Shown here: positions 33,850 to 41,370 of the stretch, one piece after another
How positions within the stretch are numbered: the first letter of the stretch is position 1
Layout: each line of letters starts with the position of its first letter
Assembly: GCF_029351045.1 (NCBI RefSeq)
Contig: NZ_JARKIN010000001.1
Location: forward strand, 4,576,501 to 4,640,500
From: Streptomyces sp. WMMB303
GTDB taxonomy: Bacteria > Actinomycetota > Actinomycetes > Streptomycetales > Streptomycetaceae
Reading direction: 5' to 3'
DNA: 64,000 nucleotides
Made by a program: the position numbers and the translations under genes
The notes under the pieces: model-generated
The model's input: only the letters and a program-made list of their open reading frames with translations
Told to the model about the DNA's origin: nothing
Database searches by the model: none

Positions 33850-34605
33850 TCAGGGACGCACCAGGAGCTGGAAGTCGAAGGAGTAGCGGGACGCGCGGTA
33901 GAGGTGCGAGCCGTACTCGACGGCGCGCCCGGTGTCGTCGTAGGTGGTGCGCTCCATCGTCAGCAGCGGAGCACCCTCGACCTCCCCCAGCAGCTCCGCC
34001 TCGGCGGCGTCCGCGATCCGCGCCCCCACCGACTGCCGGGCCGAGTGCAGCGTCACTCCGGCTCCGCGCATCAGCCGGTAGAGGCCCGTGGTCTCCAGCT
34101 CGCCCTCCCGCGGAGTGAGCAGATCCACCGGCAGATGGTTGCGCATGTGCGCCATCGGCTCCCCGTGCGCCAGCCGCAGCCGCTCCACCAGCCGCACCTC
34201 GGCACCCTCGGGCACCCCCAAGGCCGCCGCGACCTCCCCCGACGCCTCCTCGACGCCGTGCCGCAGCACCCGGGTGGCCGGACGCTGGCCCGCCGCCTCC
34301 AGATCGTCGTAGAGGCTGCTCAGTTCCATGGGACGCTTGACCTGGCTGTGCACGACCTGGGTGCCGATGCCCCGGCGCCGCACCAGCAGTCCCTTGTCGA
34401 CCAGCGACTGGATGGCCTGCCGGACGGTGGGGCGGGACAGCCCCAGGCGGCCGGCCAGCTCGATCTCGTTGCCCAGCAGGCTTCCGGGCGCCAGCTTGCC
34501 GCGCTCGATGGCGCTCTCCAGTTGCTGGGCGAGCTGGAAGTAGAGCGGGACGGGGCTGGCGCGGTCCACACTGAGCTGCAGGTCCACCGGATCATTCTTG
34601 GCCAC
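33850..34605 (-). CDS. GntR-family regulator with UTRA domain
   Basis: A 251-residue GntR/HutC-type transcription factor. A winged-helix domain at 18-85 (LYFQLAQQLESAIERGKLAP, GNEIELAGRLGLSRPTVRQA, LVDKGLLVRRRGIGTQVV) is followed by a UTRA ligand domain (about 100-245). It is transcribed towards the ABC operon, about 190 bp from its start, and is divergent from the Gfo/Idh dehydrogenase. It probably represses both units until a sugar or sugar phosphate binds. Confidence 0.92.
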   Translation of the reverse strand: MAKNDPVDLQLSVDRASPVPLYFQLAQQLESAIERGKLAPGSLLGNEIELAGRLGLSRPTVRQAIQSLVDKGLLVRRRGIGTQVVHSQVKRPMELSSLYDDLEAAGQRPATRVLRHGVEEASGEVAAALGVPEGAEVRLVERLRLAHGEPMAHMRNHLPVDLLTPREGELETTGLYRLMRGAGVTLHSARQSVGARIADAAEAELLGEVEGAPLLTMERTTYDDTGRAVEYGSHLYRASRYSFDFQLLVRP

Positions 34606-34653
34606 GAACGGGAGCGTAGTGCCCTTCGGCGGTCGCGTGAACCGTACATTCGA

Positions 34654-34684
34654 TTGTCAGGACGAAAAGACAAAACATTGACAG
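34654..34684. promoter_or_regulatory. Candidate operator between GntR gene and dehydrogenase
   Basis: TTGTC (34654-34658) and GACAA (34669-34673) form an inverted repeat, and a further TTGACA follows at 34679-34684, all in the AT-richest stretch of the 107-bp divergent gap. The layout suits GntR autoregulation and control of the dehydrogenase, but no clear -10 pairs with TTGACA. Confidence 0.4.
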
Positions 34685-34712
34685 TGCGGAGCGCACGGGC
34701 GAGCGTGGGCCC

Positions 34713-35735
34713 ATGCGCATCGGACTCATCGGCACCGGCCGGATCGGCACCCTGCACGCGCGCACTCTCGACGCGCATCCCGAGGTGAGCGGACTGGTGG
34801 TCGCGGACGCGGACGCCGCACGCGCCCGTGAGGTGGCCGCCGGACTCGGCGCCACCGCCGTACCCGAGGTGGCGGACCTCTTCGCCGCGGAGCTCGACGC
34901 GGTCGTGATCGCCTCGGCCACCGCCTCGCACGCCGAACTGATCCGCACCGCGGCCCGGCGCGGACTGCCGGCCTTCTGCGAGAAGCCCATCGCCCTGGAC
35001 CCGGCCGGCACCCGGGCGGCGCTCGCGGAGGTGGCGGCGGCCGGAACCCTGCTGCAGATCGGCTTCATGCGGCGCTTCGACGCCGGATACACGGCCGCCC
35101 GGGAGGCGGTGCGCGCGGGCCGCCTGGGCCGGCTGCACACGGTACGGGCGATGACCTCGGACCCGGCGCCGCCGCCCGCCGCCTACCTGCCGCACTCCGG
35201 AGGGCTCTACCGCGACTGCCTCGTCCACGACTTCGACGCCGTGCGGTGGGTGACCGGGCGGGAGATCGTCTCCGTCTACGCCACCGGCTCCGCCGCGGGC
35301 CCCGCCATGTTCGCCGAGGCGGGCGACGTGGACACCGCGGCCGCGCTCCTCACCCTGGACGACGGCACCCTGTGCACCGCCACCGCGACCCGGATGAACG
35401 GCGCGGGCTACGACGTGCGGATGGAGCTCGCGGGAGAACGGGACCAGTTCGCGGTCGGGCTGGACACACGCACCCCGCTCACCTCACTGGAACCGGCCGC
35501 TCCCCCACCGCCGGAGCGGCCGTGGCCCGGCTTCCTGGAGCGGTTCGGGCCGGCGTACGAGGCCGAGATCGCCGCCTTCGTCCGCGCCCTGCGCGGCGAG
35601 ATCCCCAACCCCTGCGACGGGCGCGAGGCCCTCGCTGCGCTGCTGGCCGCGGAGGCCTGCGAACTGTCCCGCGCCACCGGCGCCCCGGTGGAGCCGGCCG
35701 CACTCGACGGCGCCGAGCCCTCCCGGACCGGCTGA
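34713..35735 (+). CDS. Gfo/Idh/MocA oxidoreductase (inositol 2-dehydrogenase-like)
   Basis: A 340-residue NAD(P)-dependent dehydrogenase. The Rossmann motif is at the very start (RIGLIGTGRIGTLHARTL), the hallmark EKPIALD of the family is near residue 90, and the C-terminal domain contains GGLYRDCLVHDFDAVRW with the catalytic Asp/His pair and TATRMNGAGYDVRMEL. It resembles myo-inositol 2-dehydrogenases (IolG), but other cyclitol or sugar substrates are possible. It is divergent from the GntR gene and part of the sugar/polyol locus. Confidence 0.88.
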   Translation: MRIGLIGTGRIGTLHARTLDAHPEVSGLVVADADAARAREVAAGLGATAVPEVADLFAAELDAVVIASATASHAELIRTAARRGLPAFCEKPIALDPAGTRAALAEVAAAGTLLQIGFMRRFDAGYTAAREAVRAGRLGRLHTVRAMTSDPAPPPAAYLPHSGGLYRDCLVHDFDAVRWVTGREIVSVYATGSAAGPAMFAEAGDVDTAAALLTLDDGTLCTATATRMNGAGYDVRMELAGERDQFAVGLDTRTPLTSLEPAAPPPPERPWPGFLERFGPAYEAEIAAFVRALRGEIPNPCDGREALAALLAAEACELSRATGAPVEPAALDGAEPSRTG

Positions 35736-35736
35736 G

Positions 35737-35765
35737 CCGGGGCCCGCCCACCGGGTGGGCCCCGG
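35737..35765. terminator. Terminator after the Gfo/Idh gene
   Basis: CCGGGGCCC (35737-35745) and GGGCCCCGG (35757-35765) form a perfect 9-bp stem, 11-nt loop, immediately after the stop codon. Confidence 0.7.
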
Positions 35766-35785
35766 TGCCGGCACCCCGGCGACGG

Positions 35786-35825
35786 GCCCTCCGGGCATGC
35801 CGAGGTACCGGCGCGCCCGGAGGGC
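35786..35825. terminator. Terminator of the convergent GNAT gene
   Basis: GCCCTCCGGGC (35786-35796) and GCCCGGAGGGC (35815-35825) form an 11-bp perfect stem with an 18-nt loop, 3 bp past the GNAT stop on the minus strand. Confidence 0.65.
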
Positions 35826-35827
35826 GG

Positions 35828-36322
35828 TCACAGCTTCTTGACCATGAACAGGCAGGCGTCGGCCACCCGGTGGACCACCCCGGCCCCGTCCTGGTAGCTC
35901 CAGCAGTCCAGGTACGGCACGGAATCGCGATAGCCGAGGTGGCCGTAGAGGGCGCTCGCCCGCGGATTGTTCTTCTCGACGCCGAGCCCGACCGCGCGAC
36001 AGCCCCGCTCCCCGGCGAGGCGCTCCACCTCACGGAGGAGCGCCGTGCTGATGTTCTGGGAGCGGAGGGCCCCGTGCCACACTCCGAGCCCGTGCACCTC
36101 GGGGCAGCCGGGATGCGCTGCCCGCACCTCGGGCGCCTCGCACCCCGCCCAGCTGATCTCGCAGCTGCCGACCGGCCGCCGGTCCTGCCAGGCCAGCAGG
36201 AACGTGGCGCTGCCCTGCCGTTGCCGCGCGTAGCGGGCCTCGTGTGGGGTGGCCGCCCCGCGCAGCGGCTTGTGCGCCTCGAGCAGTTCGAGGTCTTCTT
36301 CCCGGCACTGACTGATCCGCAT
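35828..36322 (-). CDS. GNAT family N-acetyltransferase
   Basis: A 164-residue acetyltransferase. RISQCREEDLELLEA opens the fold; FLLAWQDRRPVGSCEISW forms strands 2-3; EVHGLGVWHGALRSQNISTALLREVERLA (about 75-103) is the acetyl-CoA site with a slightly degenerate Q/RxxGxG/A loop (RSQNIS); GLGVEKNNPRASALYGHLGY is motif B. Substrate is unknown. It is a single gene with its own terminator. Confidence 0.87.
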   Translation of the reverse strand: MRISQCREEDLELLEAHKPLRGAATPHEARYARQRQGSATFLLAWQDRRPVGSCEISWAGCEAPEVRAAHPGCPEVHGLGVWHGALRSQNISTALLREVERLAGERGCRAVGLGVEKNNPRASALYGHLGYRDSVPYLDCWSYQDGAGVVHRVADACLFMVKKL

Positions 36323-36432
36323 GCCGGTACCCTACGAGCCTGGTACGGACCTGTGTCCATGCTTCACAACACGTCCCCCTGCCGGGAGCACAGCCCGCAC
36401 CCGATCGCGCTCCCGGGCCGGGAACGCACTGG

Positions 36433-37662
36433 TCAGCCGAACCGTACCGGCACGCTCTTCACCCCGCGCAGCACGGTGCCCTGCCGCCACTCCAGTGCGG
36501 CGGGACTGGCGTCCAACTCCAGCCGGTCGGTGCGCTCCAGCAGCATCTCGAAGGCGATCCGAGCCTCCAGGCGGGCCAGCGGGGCACCCAGGCAGAAGTG
36601 GATGCCGTGCCCGAAAGCGAGGTGGCCGCCGCTCTCCCGGCGGATGTCGAAGCGGTCGCCCTCGGGGAAGCGCGCCGGATCCCGGTCGGCGTCGGCAAGG
36701 ACCGGCAGCACGAGCCGCCCGCCGCCGGGGATCAGGGTGCCGTCGATCTCCAGGGGTTCACGGGTGAAGCGGTAGGTGGACATCTCGACCGGACCGTCGT
36801 AGCGGAGCATCTCCTCGACGGCTCCGTCGAGCAGCGCCGGATCGGCGCGCAGTGCGGCGAGCTGGTCGGGGTGGCACAGCAGCGCGAGCGCGCCGTTGGC
36901 GATGAGCCCCACCGTCGTCTCGTACCCGGCCACCAGCAGCAGCCAGGCCATGCCGTGCAGTTCGCCGGTGGAGAGCCGGTCGCCGTCCTCGTCGCTGGTC
37001 CGGATCAGGAGGCTGAGCAGGTCCTCGCCCGGGCGTGCGCGCTGCCGCTCCAGCAGGTCGGTCAGATAGCCGCTCAGCGCCTCCACCGAGCCGCGCTTCT
37101 CCTCCTCCGGGGCCGCGCTCAGCACGTGGTCGCTCCAAGCGCTGAACCGCTCGCGCTCCAGGTCCGGCACGCCGAGCAGTTCGCAGATCACCGCGATCGG
37201 GAGCGGGAAGGCGAGCGCCTCGACCAGGTCGGCGCGCCCGTCGGGGTCTGCCAGCATCCGGTCCAGCAGCCCGGCCGTCAGCTCCCTGATCCGGGGCTCC
37301 AGCGCGGCGATCCGACGCGGGGTGAACTGCCTGCTGACCAGCTTGCGCAGCCGGGTGTGGTCGGGCGGATCGCTGATCAGCATGTGGGTGCCGGGGGAGA
37401 TCGAGAGGGTTCCGGCCTCCGGCGAGGCGTTGGCCCAGTCCTTGGAGAGCCGCGGGTCGTTCAGGGCGGCCCGCGCCGCCTCGTGGCCGACCACCAGCCA
37501 GCCGAGCGCGCCTTCCGGGGTGCGCACATGGTGCACGGTGCCGCGGCGGCGCAACGCGGCGTAGACGGGGTAGGGGTCGCGGACGAAGTCGTCCCCCAGC
37601 ACGGCGAGGTCGACGATGCCGTCCGTGTCCGGGGTCAGGTCCAGCACACTCCGGTCAGCCAT
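36433..37662 (-). CDS. Cytochrome P450
   Basis: A 409-residue bacterial class-I P450. The I-helix oxygen-activation segment LLLVAGYETTVGLI (AGxET), the K-helix ExxR in EEMLRYDGP and the heme loop FGHGIHFCLGAPLARLE with Cys357 as iron ligand are all visible. The N-terminus is soluble, with no membrane anchor. No ferredoxin or reductase gene is adjacent and there is no secondary-metabolite cluster around it, so its redox partners are elsewhere. Similar to CYP105/CYP107-type monooxygenases; substrate unknown. Confidence 0.93.
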   Translation of the reverse strand: MADRSVLDLTPDTDGIVDLAVLGDDFVRDPYPVYAALRRRGTVHHVRTPEGALGWLVVGHEAARAALNDPRLSKDWANASPEAGTLSISPGTHMLISDPPDHTRLRKLVSRQFTPRRIAALEPRIRELTAGLLDRMLADPDGRADLVEALAFPLPIAVICELLGVPDLERERFSAWSDHVLSAAPEEEKRGSVEALSGYLTDLLERQRARPGEDLLSLLIRTSDEDGDRLSTGELHGMAWLLLVAGYETTVGLIANGALALLCHPDQLAALRADPALLDGAVEEMLRYDGPVEMSTYRFTREPLEIDGTLIPGGGRLVLPVLADADRDPARFPEGDRFDIRRESGGHLAFGHGIHFCLGAPLARLEARIAFEMLLERTDRLELDASPAALEWRQGTVLRGVKSVPVRFG

Positions 37663-37811
37663 GGGGAGAGCCTAGAAGCGGGTACGCGACGGGTCACCGG
37701 GGCGTTTTCGGCCGGCGAGGGCAGCCCCGTCCACCGGCGGAGGGCTGCCGCCCCGATCCGCCGACGGACGGGCGGCCCGTTTCCGTCTCCGGGCGGGCCC
37801 CGGTGCGCTGC

Positions 37812-38444
37812 TCAGGCGGGTGCGGCGTCCTGGAGGCGCTTGAGGAGTTCGGTGACCCGCTTGGTGGTCGTCTCCCGGTCGTGGCCGTCGCTGAGCGCGG
37901 AGCCCATGCCGCAGGCGACGGCGCCCGCGGCGATCCATTCGGGCGCCTCCTCCAGGGTGATGCCACCAGTGGGCAGGAAGGGCGCCTGCGGCAGCGCTGC
38001 GCGCACGTCCCGCAGCCAGCCGGGCCCGTGCTGCGAGGCGGGGAAGAGTTTGAGCCCGTCGGCGCCCAGTTCCAGCGCCCGGACCGCTTCGGTGGGGGTG
38101 GCGACGCCGGGGAACACGGGAACCCCGTAGCGGTGCCCGGTGCGGATGACCTCCTCGTCCAGGGCGGGCGCGACGAGGAAGCGGGCACCGGCGTCGACGG
38201 CGAGGCGGGCCGAGGCGCTGTCCAGAACGGTTCCCGCGCCGATCACCGAGTCCTCGCCGGTCTCGCGGCGCAGCGTGCTGATGGCGTCGAGCGCATAGGG
38301 CGTGGTCAGCGAGACCTCCAGGCTGGTGAGCCCGGCGGCGAGCAGGATGTCGGCCGTCGCGGCCGCCTTCTCGTAGCTGTCCGCGCGGACGATGGCGAGG
38401 ACGCGCTGTTCCAGCGCCGCTCTGGTGATCTCCCAGCGGTACAC
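37812..38444 (-). CDS. eda: KDPG/KHG aldolase family protein
   Basis: A 210-residue class-I aldolase that cleaves 2-keto-3-deoxy-6-phosphogluconate (or 4-hydroxy-2-oxoglutarate) to pyruvate and an aldehyde. Family features: RVLAIVRADS at the start, SLEVSLTTPYALDAI with the general-base Glu, VIGAGTVLD, VPVFPGVATPTEA, LKLFPAS carrying the Schiff-base Lys, and LPTGGI. The GTG at 38444 gives the normal length; an upstream start to 38492 would add 16 unconserved residues. It lies 85 bp downstream of a KDG-kinase gene, and together they make a ketodeoxygluconate-to-pyruvate module. Confidence 0.9.
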   Translation of the reverse strand: MYRWEITRAALEQRVLAIVRADSYEKAAATADILLAAGLTSLEVSLTTPYALDAISTLRRETGEDSVIGAGTVLDSASARLAVDAGARFLVAPALDEEVIRTGHRYGVPVFPGVATPTEAVRALELGADGLKLFPASQHGPGWLRDVRAALPQAPFLPTGGITLEEAPEWIAAGAVACGMGSALSDGHDRETTTKRVTELLKRLQDAAPA

Positions 38445-38529
38445 GGCAGTTCGCCGCCTCTCTCGGTCTGTGGGATGTCGGCCGGCCGGCACCGCGCCGG
38501 ACCCTGCGGAAGCGGGGCCGGTAGCAGCG

Positions 38530-39498
38530 TCAGCGGTGCACCGGGTCGGTGCCGCGGGTGAACGCCGCGAGCGCGCGGTCGCGGGCGGCGGCAGTGGGCA
38601 GGCCGTCGATGTCGCCGGGCGCCTGGACGACGAGCGCCGCCACGCACGCGGCCTCGGCCAGGGCCCGCTGGTGGTCCAGCCCGCGCAGCCGGGCCGAGAG
38701 CCAGCCGGCCGCGAACGCGTCGCCCGCGCCGACCGGATCGGTGACCGGCACCTCGAAGGGCTCCTGCCGCCACTGGCCTTCGGCGGTGTGCGCGACCGCG
38801 CTGTGGTCGCGGTGCTTGACCACGACCGTGCCGGCCCGGCCGAGCGTCAGCAGGGCTTTGGCGCCCTCGTCCGGGCCCGCGCCCAGCAGGAGTTCGATCT
38901 CGTCCTCGCCGGCGAGGACGAGATCGGCCTCGCGCAGCAGCGGACCGACGCGCCGGATCCACTCGTGGTCGGTGCCCAGTTTGCGCCGCACGTTGGGGTC
39001 GAAGCAGACGGTGGCGCCGGCCTGCCGGGCGCCTTCGATCAGGGCATGGGTGGCCTTCTCGGCGTCCTCGGAGAGCATCGGGGTGATACCGGTGACATGC
39101 ACGAGCCGCACACCGGCCAACGCCTCGGGGGTGATCTGTGCGGGGCTGAGCAGCGAGGCGGCCGAACCGGTCCGGTAGTACTGCACGTCGACGGCGCGGC
39201 GGGGGTGGCTGTCGCGCAGCAGCAGTCCGGTCGGCGATTCCGGGTCCATCTCGGCGCAGGAGACGTCGACGCCGTCGGCCCGCAGTTCCCGCAGTACGGC
39301 CTCGCCCGCGGGGTCGTCCCCGACCCGGCCGATCCACCGTGCCCAGTGGCCCAGCCTGGCGAGTCCGGCCGCGACGTTGGATTCGGCCCCGGCCACGGAA
39401 CGCCGGAAGTGCGTCGCGCGTTCCAGGGGGAGGCCGGGTTCGGCGAGCATCAGCAGCATGGCCTCACCGCAGGTAACCGCTTCCGGGCCGTTTCTCAC
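38530..39498 (-). CDS. kdgK: PfkB-family sugar kinase (2-keto-3-deoxygluconate kinase-like)
   Basis: A 322-residue ribokinase-fold kinase. It starts with GTG 39498 after GGGGAG. VTCGEAMLLML opens the fold; the sugar-binding loop VAGAESNVAAGLARLG and the C-terminal PfkB signature DPVGAGDAFAAGWL (anion hole and catalytic Asp) are intact. The downstream aldolase gene supports 2-keto-3-deoxygluconate as the substrate. A perfect inverted repeat (39548-39568) 50 bp upstream probably carries the operator. Confidence 0.9.
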   Translation of the reverse strand: MRNGPEAVTCGEAMLLMLAEPGLPLERATHFRRSVAGAESNVAAGLARLGHWARWIGRVGDDPAGEAVLRELRADGVDVSCAEMDPESPTGLLLRDSHPRRAVDVQYYRTGSAASLLSPAQITPEALAGVRLVHVTGITPMLSEDAEKATHALIEGARQAGATVCFDPNVRRKLGTDHEWIRRVGPLLREADLVLAGEDEIELLLGAGPDEGAKALLTLGRAGTVVVKHRDHSAVAHTAEGQWRQEPFEVPVTDPVGAGDAFAAGWLSARLRGLDHQRALAEAACVAALVVQAPGDIDGLPTAAARDRALAAFTRGTDPVHR

Positions 39499-39547
39499 CG
39501 TTGACTCCCCATATCTACCGCCCGCGCATCACTCTCTGTGGGGAACG

Positions 39548-39568
39548 TTACCCGCTCACGCCGGGTAA
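39548..39568 (-). promoter_or_regulatory. Inverted repeat upstream of kdgK
   Basis: TTACCCG (39548-39554) and CGGGTAA (39562-39568) are perfect arms around 7 nt, 50 bp upstream of the kdgK start. Position and size fit a dimeric repressor site in the kdgK-eda promoter. Confidence 0.5.
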
Positions 39569-39758
39569 GCCACCCCCGGGTGGCGCGACAACCTCAGGTA
39601 CGGCGTCGACTCACCTGGCGAGTCGAAGGTAGCCGATCGGGCGTGCGGTGTGCCGACCTCTGCCACACTCCCCGGCCGGGAGGACGCGGCCGCCGGGACG
39701 GCAGCCTCCCCCTGCCGTACCGGGCCCGACTCGGCGAGGACCGCGACGCAGGAGCGGG

Positions 39759-39815
39759 CGCTCCGCAGTCGATACGCATATGCCTGATATGGCATACGTC
39801 ACGCACTGCGGAGCG
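39759..39815. promoter_or_regulatory. Nested palindromes (cruciform-like) in a 544-bp gap
   Basis: Eleven-base perfect arms CGCTCCGCAGT (39759-39769) and ACTGCGGAGCG (39805-39815) enclose a second repeat TATGCC-TGATAT-GGCATA (39779-39796), flanked by ACG (39774-39776) and CGT (39797-39799). The inner repeat is AT-rich in this genome and looks like a regulator-binding site, while the outer arms could form a cruciform or a terminator loop. It lies between kdgK (minus) and the sigma-factor gene (plus). Elsewhere in 39499-40042 I see only the mini-ORF described below. Confidence 0.5.
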
Positions 39816-39859
39816 AGAGGTGTAGACCTTGCGGGAAGGGCGGCATCGAAGCTCCAGCT

Positions 39860-39967
39860 CATGAGCGACTACCCGAGGAGTACCTCATCACGGTGCGCCC
39901 ACCCGTGGCAGCACTGTGTGATTTCCATGCCCATCGGTATGCGTGTGGGCGGTGTTTCGGGGGTTGA
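39860..39967 (+). other. Possible Cys/His-rich micro-ORF without a canonical start
   Basis: One plus-strand frame ending at TGA 39965-39967 encodes HERLPEEYLITVRPPVAALC then DFHAHRYACGRCFGG. The arrangement C-x2-H-x-H-x3-C-x2-C looks like a small zinc-binding motif. The frame has no ATG; an ATG at 39861 (SDYP) is one base out of frame. Either a single-base loss has inactivated a tiny gene, translation starts at an internal GTG (39893), or the match is chance. Confidence 0.25.
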
Positions 39968-40042
39968 GTGGTCGTCATGCACACGCGATACGACGTGACT
40001 TGTTCACAGGTTGTCGCTTCCACCCCTCGACGAAGAGGACCC

Positions 40043-40570
40043 ATGAGCGAAGATGCCCACCCGCACATCGTCTTCGGCACGGCCACGGAGACGGCGCCGC
40101 TGCCGCTGCCGCTGGAGTTCGAGGCCCTCTGGGTGGCCAACCAGGCGGACTTCCACCAGTACGCCCGCGTGGTGTCCGGAAACTGGCAGGCCGCCGAAGC
40201 CACCGTGCACCGCGCGTTCCTGGAGATCCTGAACCTCTGGGACGAACTGCTGCAGTCGAGCAACATGCAGGGCGAGGTCTGGGCGATCTTCCGCAAGACC
40301 GTGGTCTCCCAGGAACTGAACTCCTTCCGGGAGGGCCTCTCCCGCCTGGAGCCGGACGAGGAGATCGGCCTCTTCCGAGCGCTGCGGAAACTGCCTCCGC
40401 GCCAGTTCGACGCCGTCGTCCTCAAGCACGTGATGCACCTGGAGACCAGCAAGATCGCCTGGTACCTGGGGGTGACCACCCGCACCGTCGACTACCACTG
40501 CCGCAAGGCCAAGGAGCGCCTGGAGCAAGCCGTCCCCTCGCACGTGAAGCACAGGAAGGATCCCAAGTGA
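40043..40570 (+). CDS. ECF-like RNA polymerase sigma factor
   Basis: A 175-residue sigma-70-family protein. The region-2-like part is residues about 28-95 (FEALWVANQADFHQYARVVS, WQAAEATVHRAFLEILNLWDEL, WAIFRKTVV) and region 4 about 110-165 (LFRALRKLPPRQFDAVVLKH, LETSKIAWYLGVTTRTVDYHCRKAKERL, a typical helix-turn-helix). The start at ATG 40043 is preceded by AGAGGA; a longer frame from 39968 is not conserved-looking. It overlaps the next gene by GTGA. No membrane anti-sigma gene is adjacent, so the partner at 40567 may be the control protein. Confidence 0.85.
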   Translation: MSEDAHPHIVFGTATETAPLPLPLEFEALWVANQADFHQYARVVSGNWQAAEATVHRAFLEILNLWDELLQSSNMQGEVWAIFRKTVVSQELNSFREGLSRLEPDEEIGLFRALRKLPPRQFDAVVLKHVMHLETSKIAWYLGVTTRTVDYHCRKAKERLEQAVPSHVKHRKDPK

Positions 40571-41274
40571 CCGGCAGCCGCGTCGAGAGCATGCTGGGCT
40601 CCCTGGGCCGGGCGCTGCGCGCCGAGGAGCGCATCTTCGACGAGCCCACCGCGCTGCGCCGGCTCGCCGAGGACTCCGGACTGGTCCCGCTGCGCGATCT
40701 CCCCGCAGTGGCCGGACAGCAGTTGACGGTCGTGGTGCGCTGGGCGCTGGAGCACCCCGGGGCTGCCGCGCATCTGGAACGTCTCGCCGAGGCGATCGGC
40801 GAGAAGAAGAACTACGGCGGCGAGCAGGACGACTGGATGCTCCTGGTCCGCGTCAGCGACCTCACCGAGATCGACGTGGACGGTGCGCACCTCTTCGCCT
40901 GCATGCTCTACCTGGCCCGGCATCACGACAGCGCCCAGTTCTGGTGGCAGTTCGCCGCCGGCGCCGGATTGCGCGTCGCCGCCTTCTGCCTGCACCTCCA
41001 CCACCTCGGGCGGGGCGAGACACCCGAGGCCGAGCACTGGCTGGAGATGCTGAAGAGCATGGACACCCCGGAGATGGTGGACGAGGAGTTCCTCTACGGC
41101 CTGCGCAGGTTCGCCGCCTGGGAGTGGCGCAACGGCAGCCTGGCGTCCGGGTATGTGGCCGCTCTGATCGACGAGGTCTACCGGCTGGCCACCATCGACA
41201 ACGCGGACGAGATGCTCGTGTGCCGCCCCGACCACGAGCTGGCCCTGCGGCTGAACGGCTGCGGCTCAATCTGA
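40567..41274 (+). CDS. Unknown helical protein coupled to the sigma factor
   Basis: A 235-residue soluble, mostly helical protein, translationally coupled to the sigma-factor gene (GTGA overlap). Segments: an N-terminal amphipathic region (RVESMLGSLGRALRAEERIF), VAGQQLTVVVRWALEHPGAA, a central HLFACMLYLARHHDSAQFWW with QFAAGAGLRVAAFCLHLHHL (paired helices like TPR/SEL1 units), and a C-terminal YGLRRFAAWEWRNGSLASGY. There is no membrane segment and no zinc-binding HxxxCxxC motif of ZAS anti-sigma factors. I do not recognise the family. A regulatory role towards the sigma factor is inference from coupling. Confidence 0.75.
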   Translation: MTGSRVESMLGSLGRALRAEERIFDEPTALRRLAEDSGLVPLRDLPAVAGQQLTVVVRWALEHPGAAAHLERLAEAIGEKKNYGGEQDDWMLLVRVSDLTEIDVDGAHLFACMLYLARHHDSAQFWWQFAAGAGLRVAAFCLHLHHLGRGETPEAEHWLEMLKSMDTPEMVDEEFLYGLRRFAAWEWRNGSLASGYVAALIDEVYRLATIDNADEMLVCRPDHELALRLNGCGSI

Positions 41275-41302
41275 CCCGGTACGACGAGCGGTCAGCGCCG
41301 CG

Positions 41303-41349
41303 CCCGCAGGCGGCCGTCGCCCTGGTACGGGGCGACGGCCGCCTGCGGG
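41303..41349. terminator. Bidirectional terminator, perfect 20-bp stem
   Basis: Arms 41303-41322 and 41330-41349 are exact reverse complements with a 7-nt loop (TGGTACG). It serves the sigma-factor operon and the convergent ribonuclease gene. Confidence 0.85.
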
Positions 41350-41370
41350 GTCGGTGTGGGGGCGAGTCCG

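Noticed and set aside
36433..37662. P450 as part of a secondary-metabolite cluster
   Set aside because: No synthase, terpene cyclase, ferredoxin or tailoring gene lies near it; neighbours are a GNAT gene and sugar-acid metabolism.
39861..39998. 45-codon ORF starting at ATG 39861 as a real gene
   Set aside because: Its sequence has no recognisable pattern; the Cys/His-rich reading is in a different frame.
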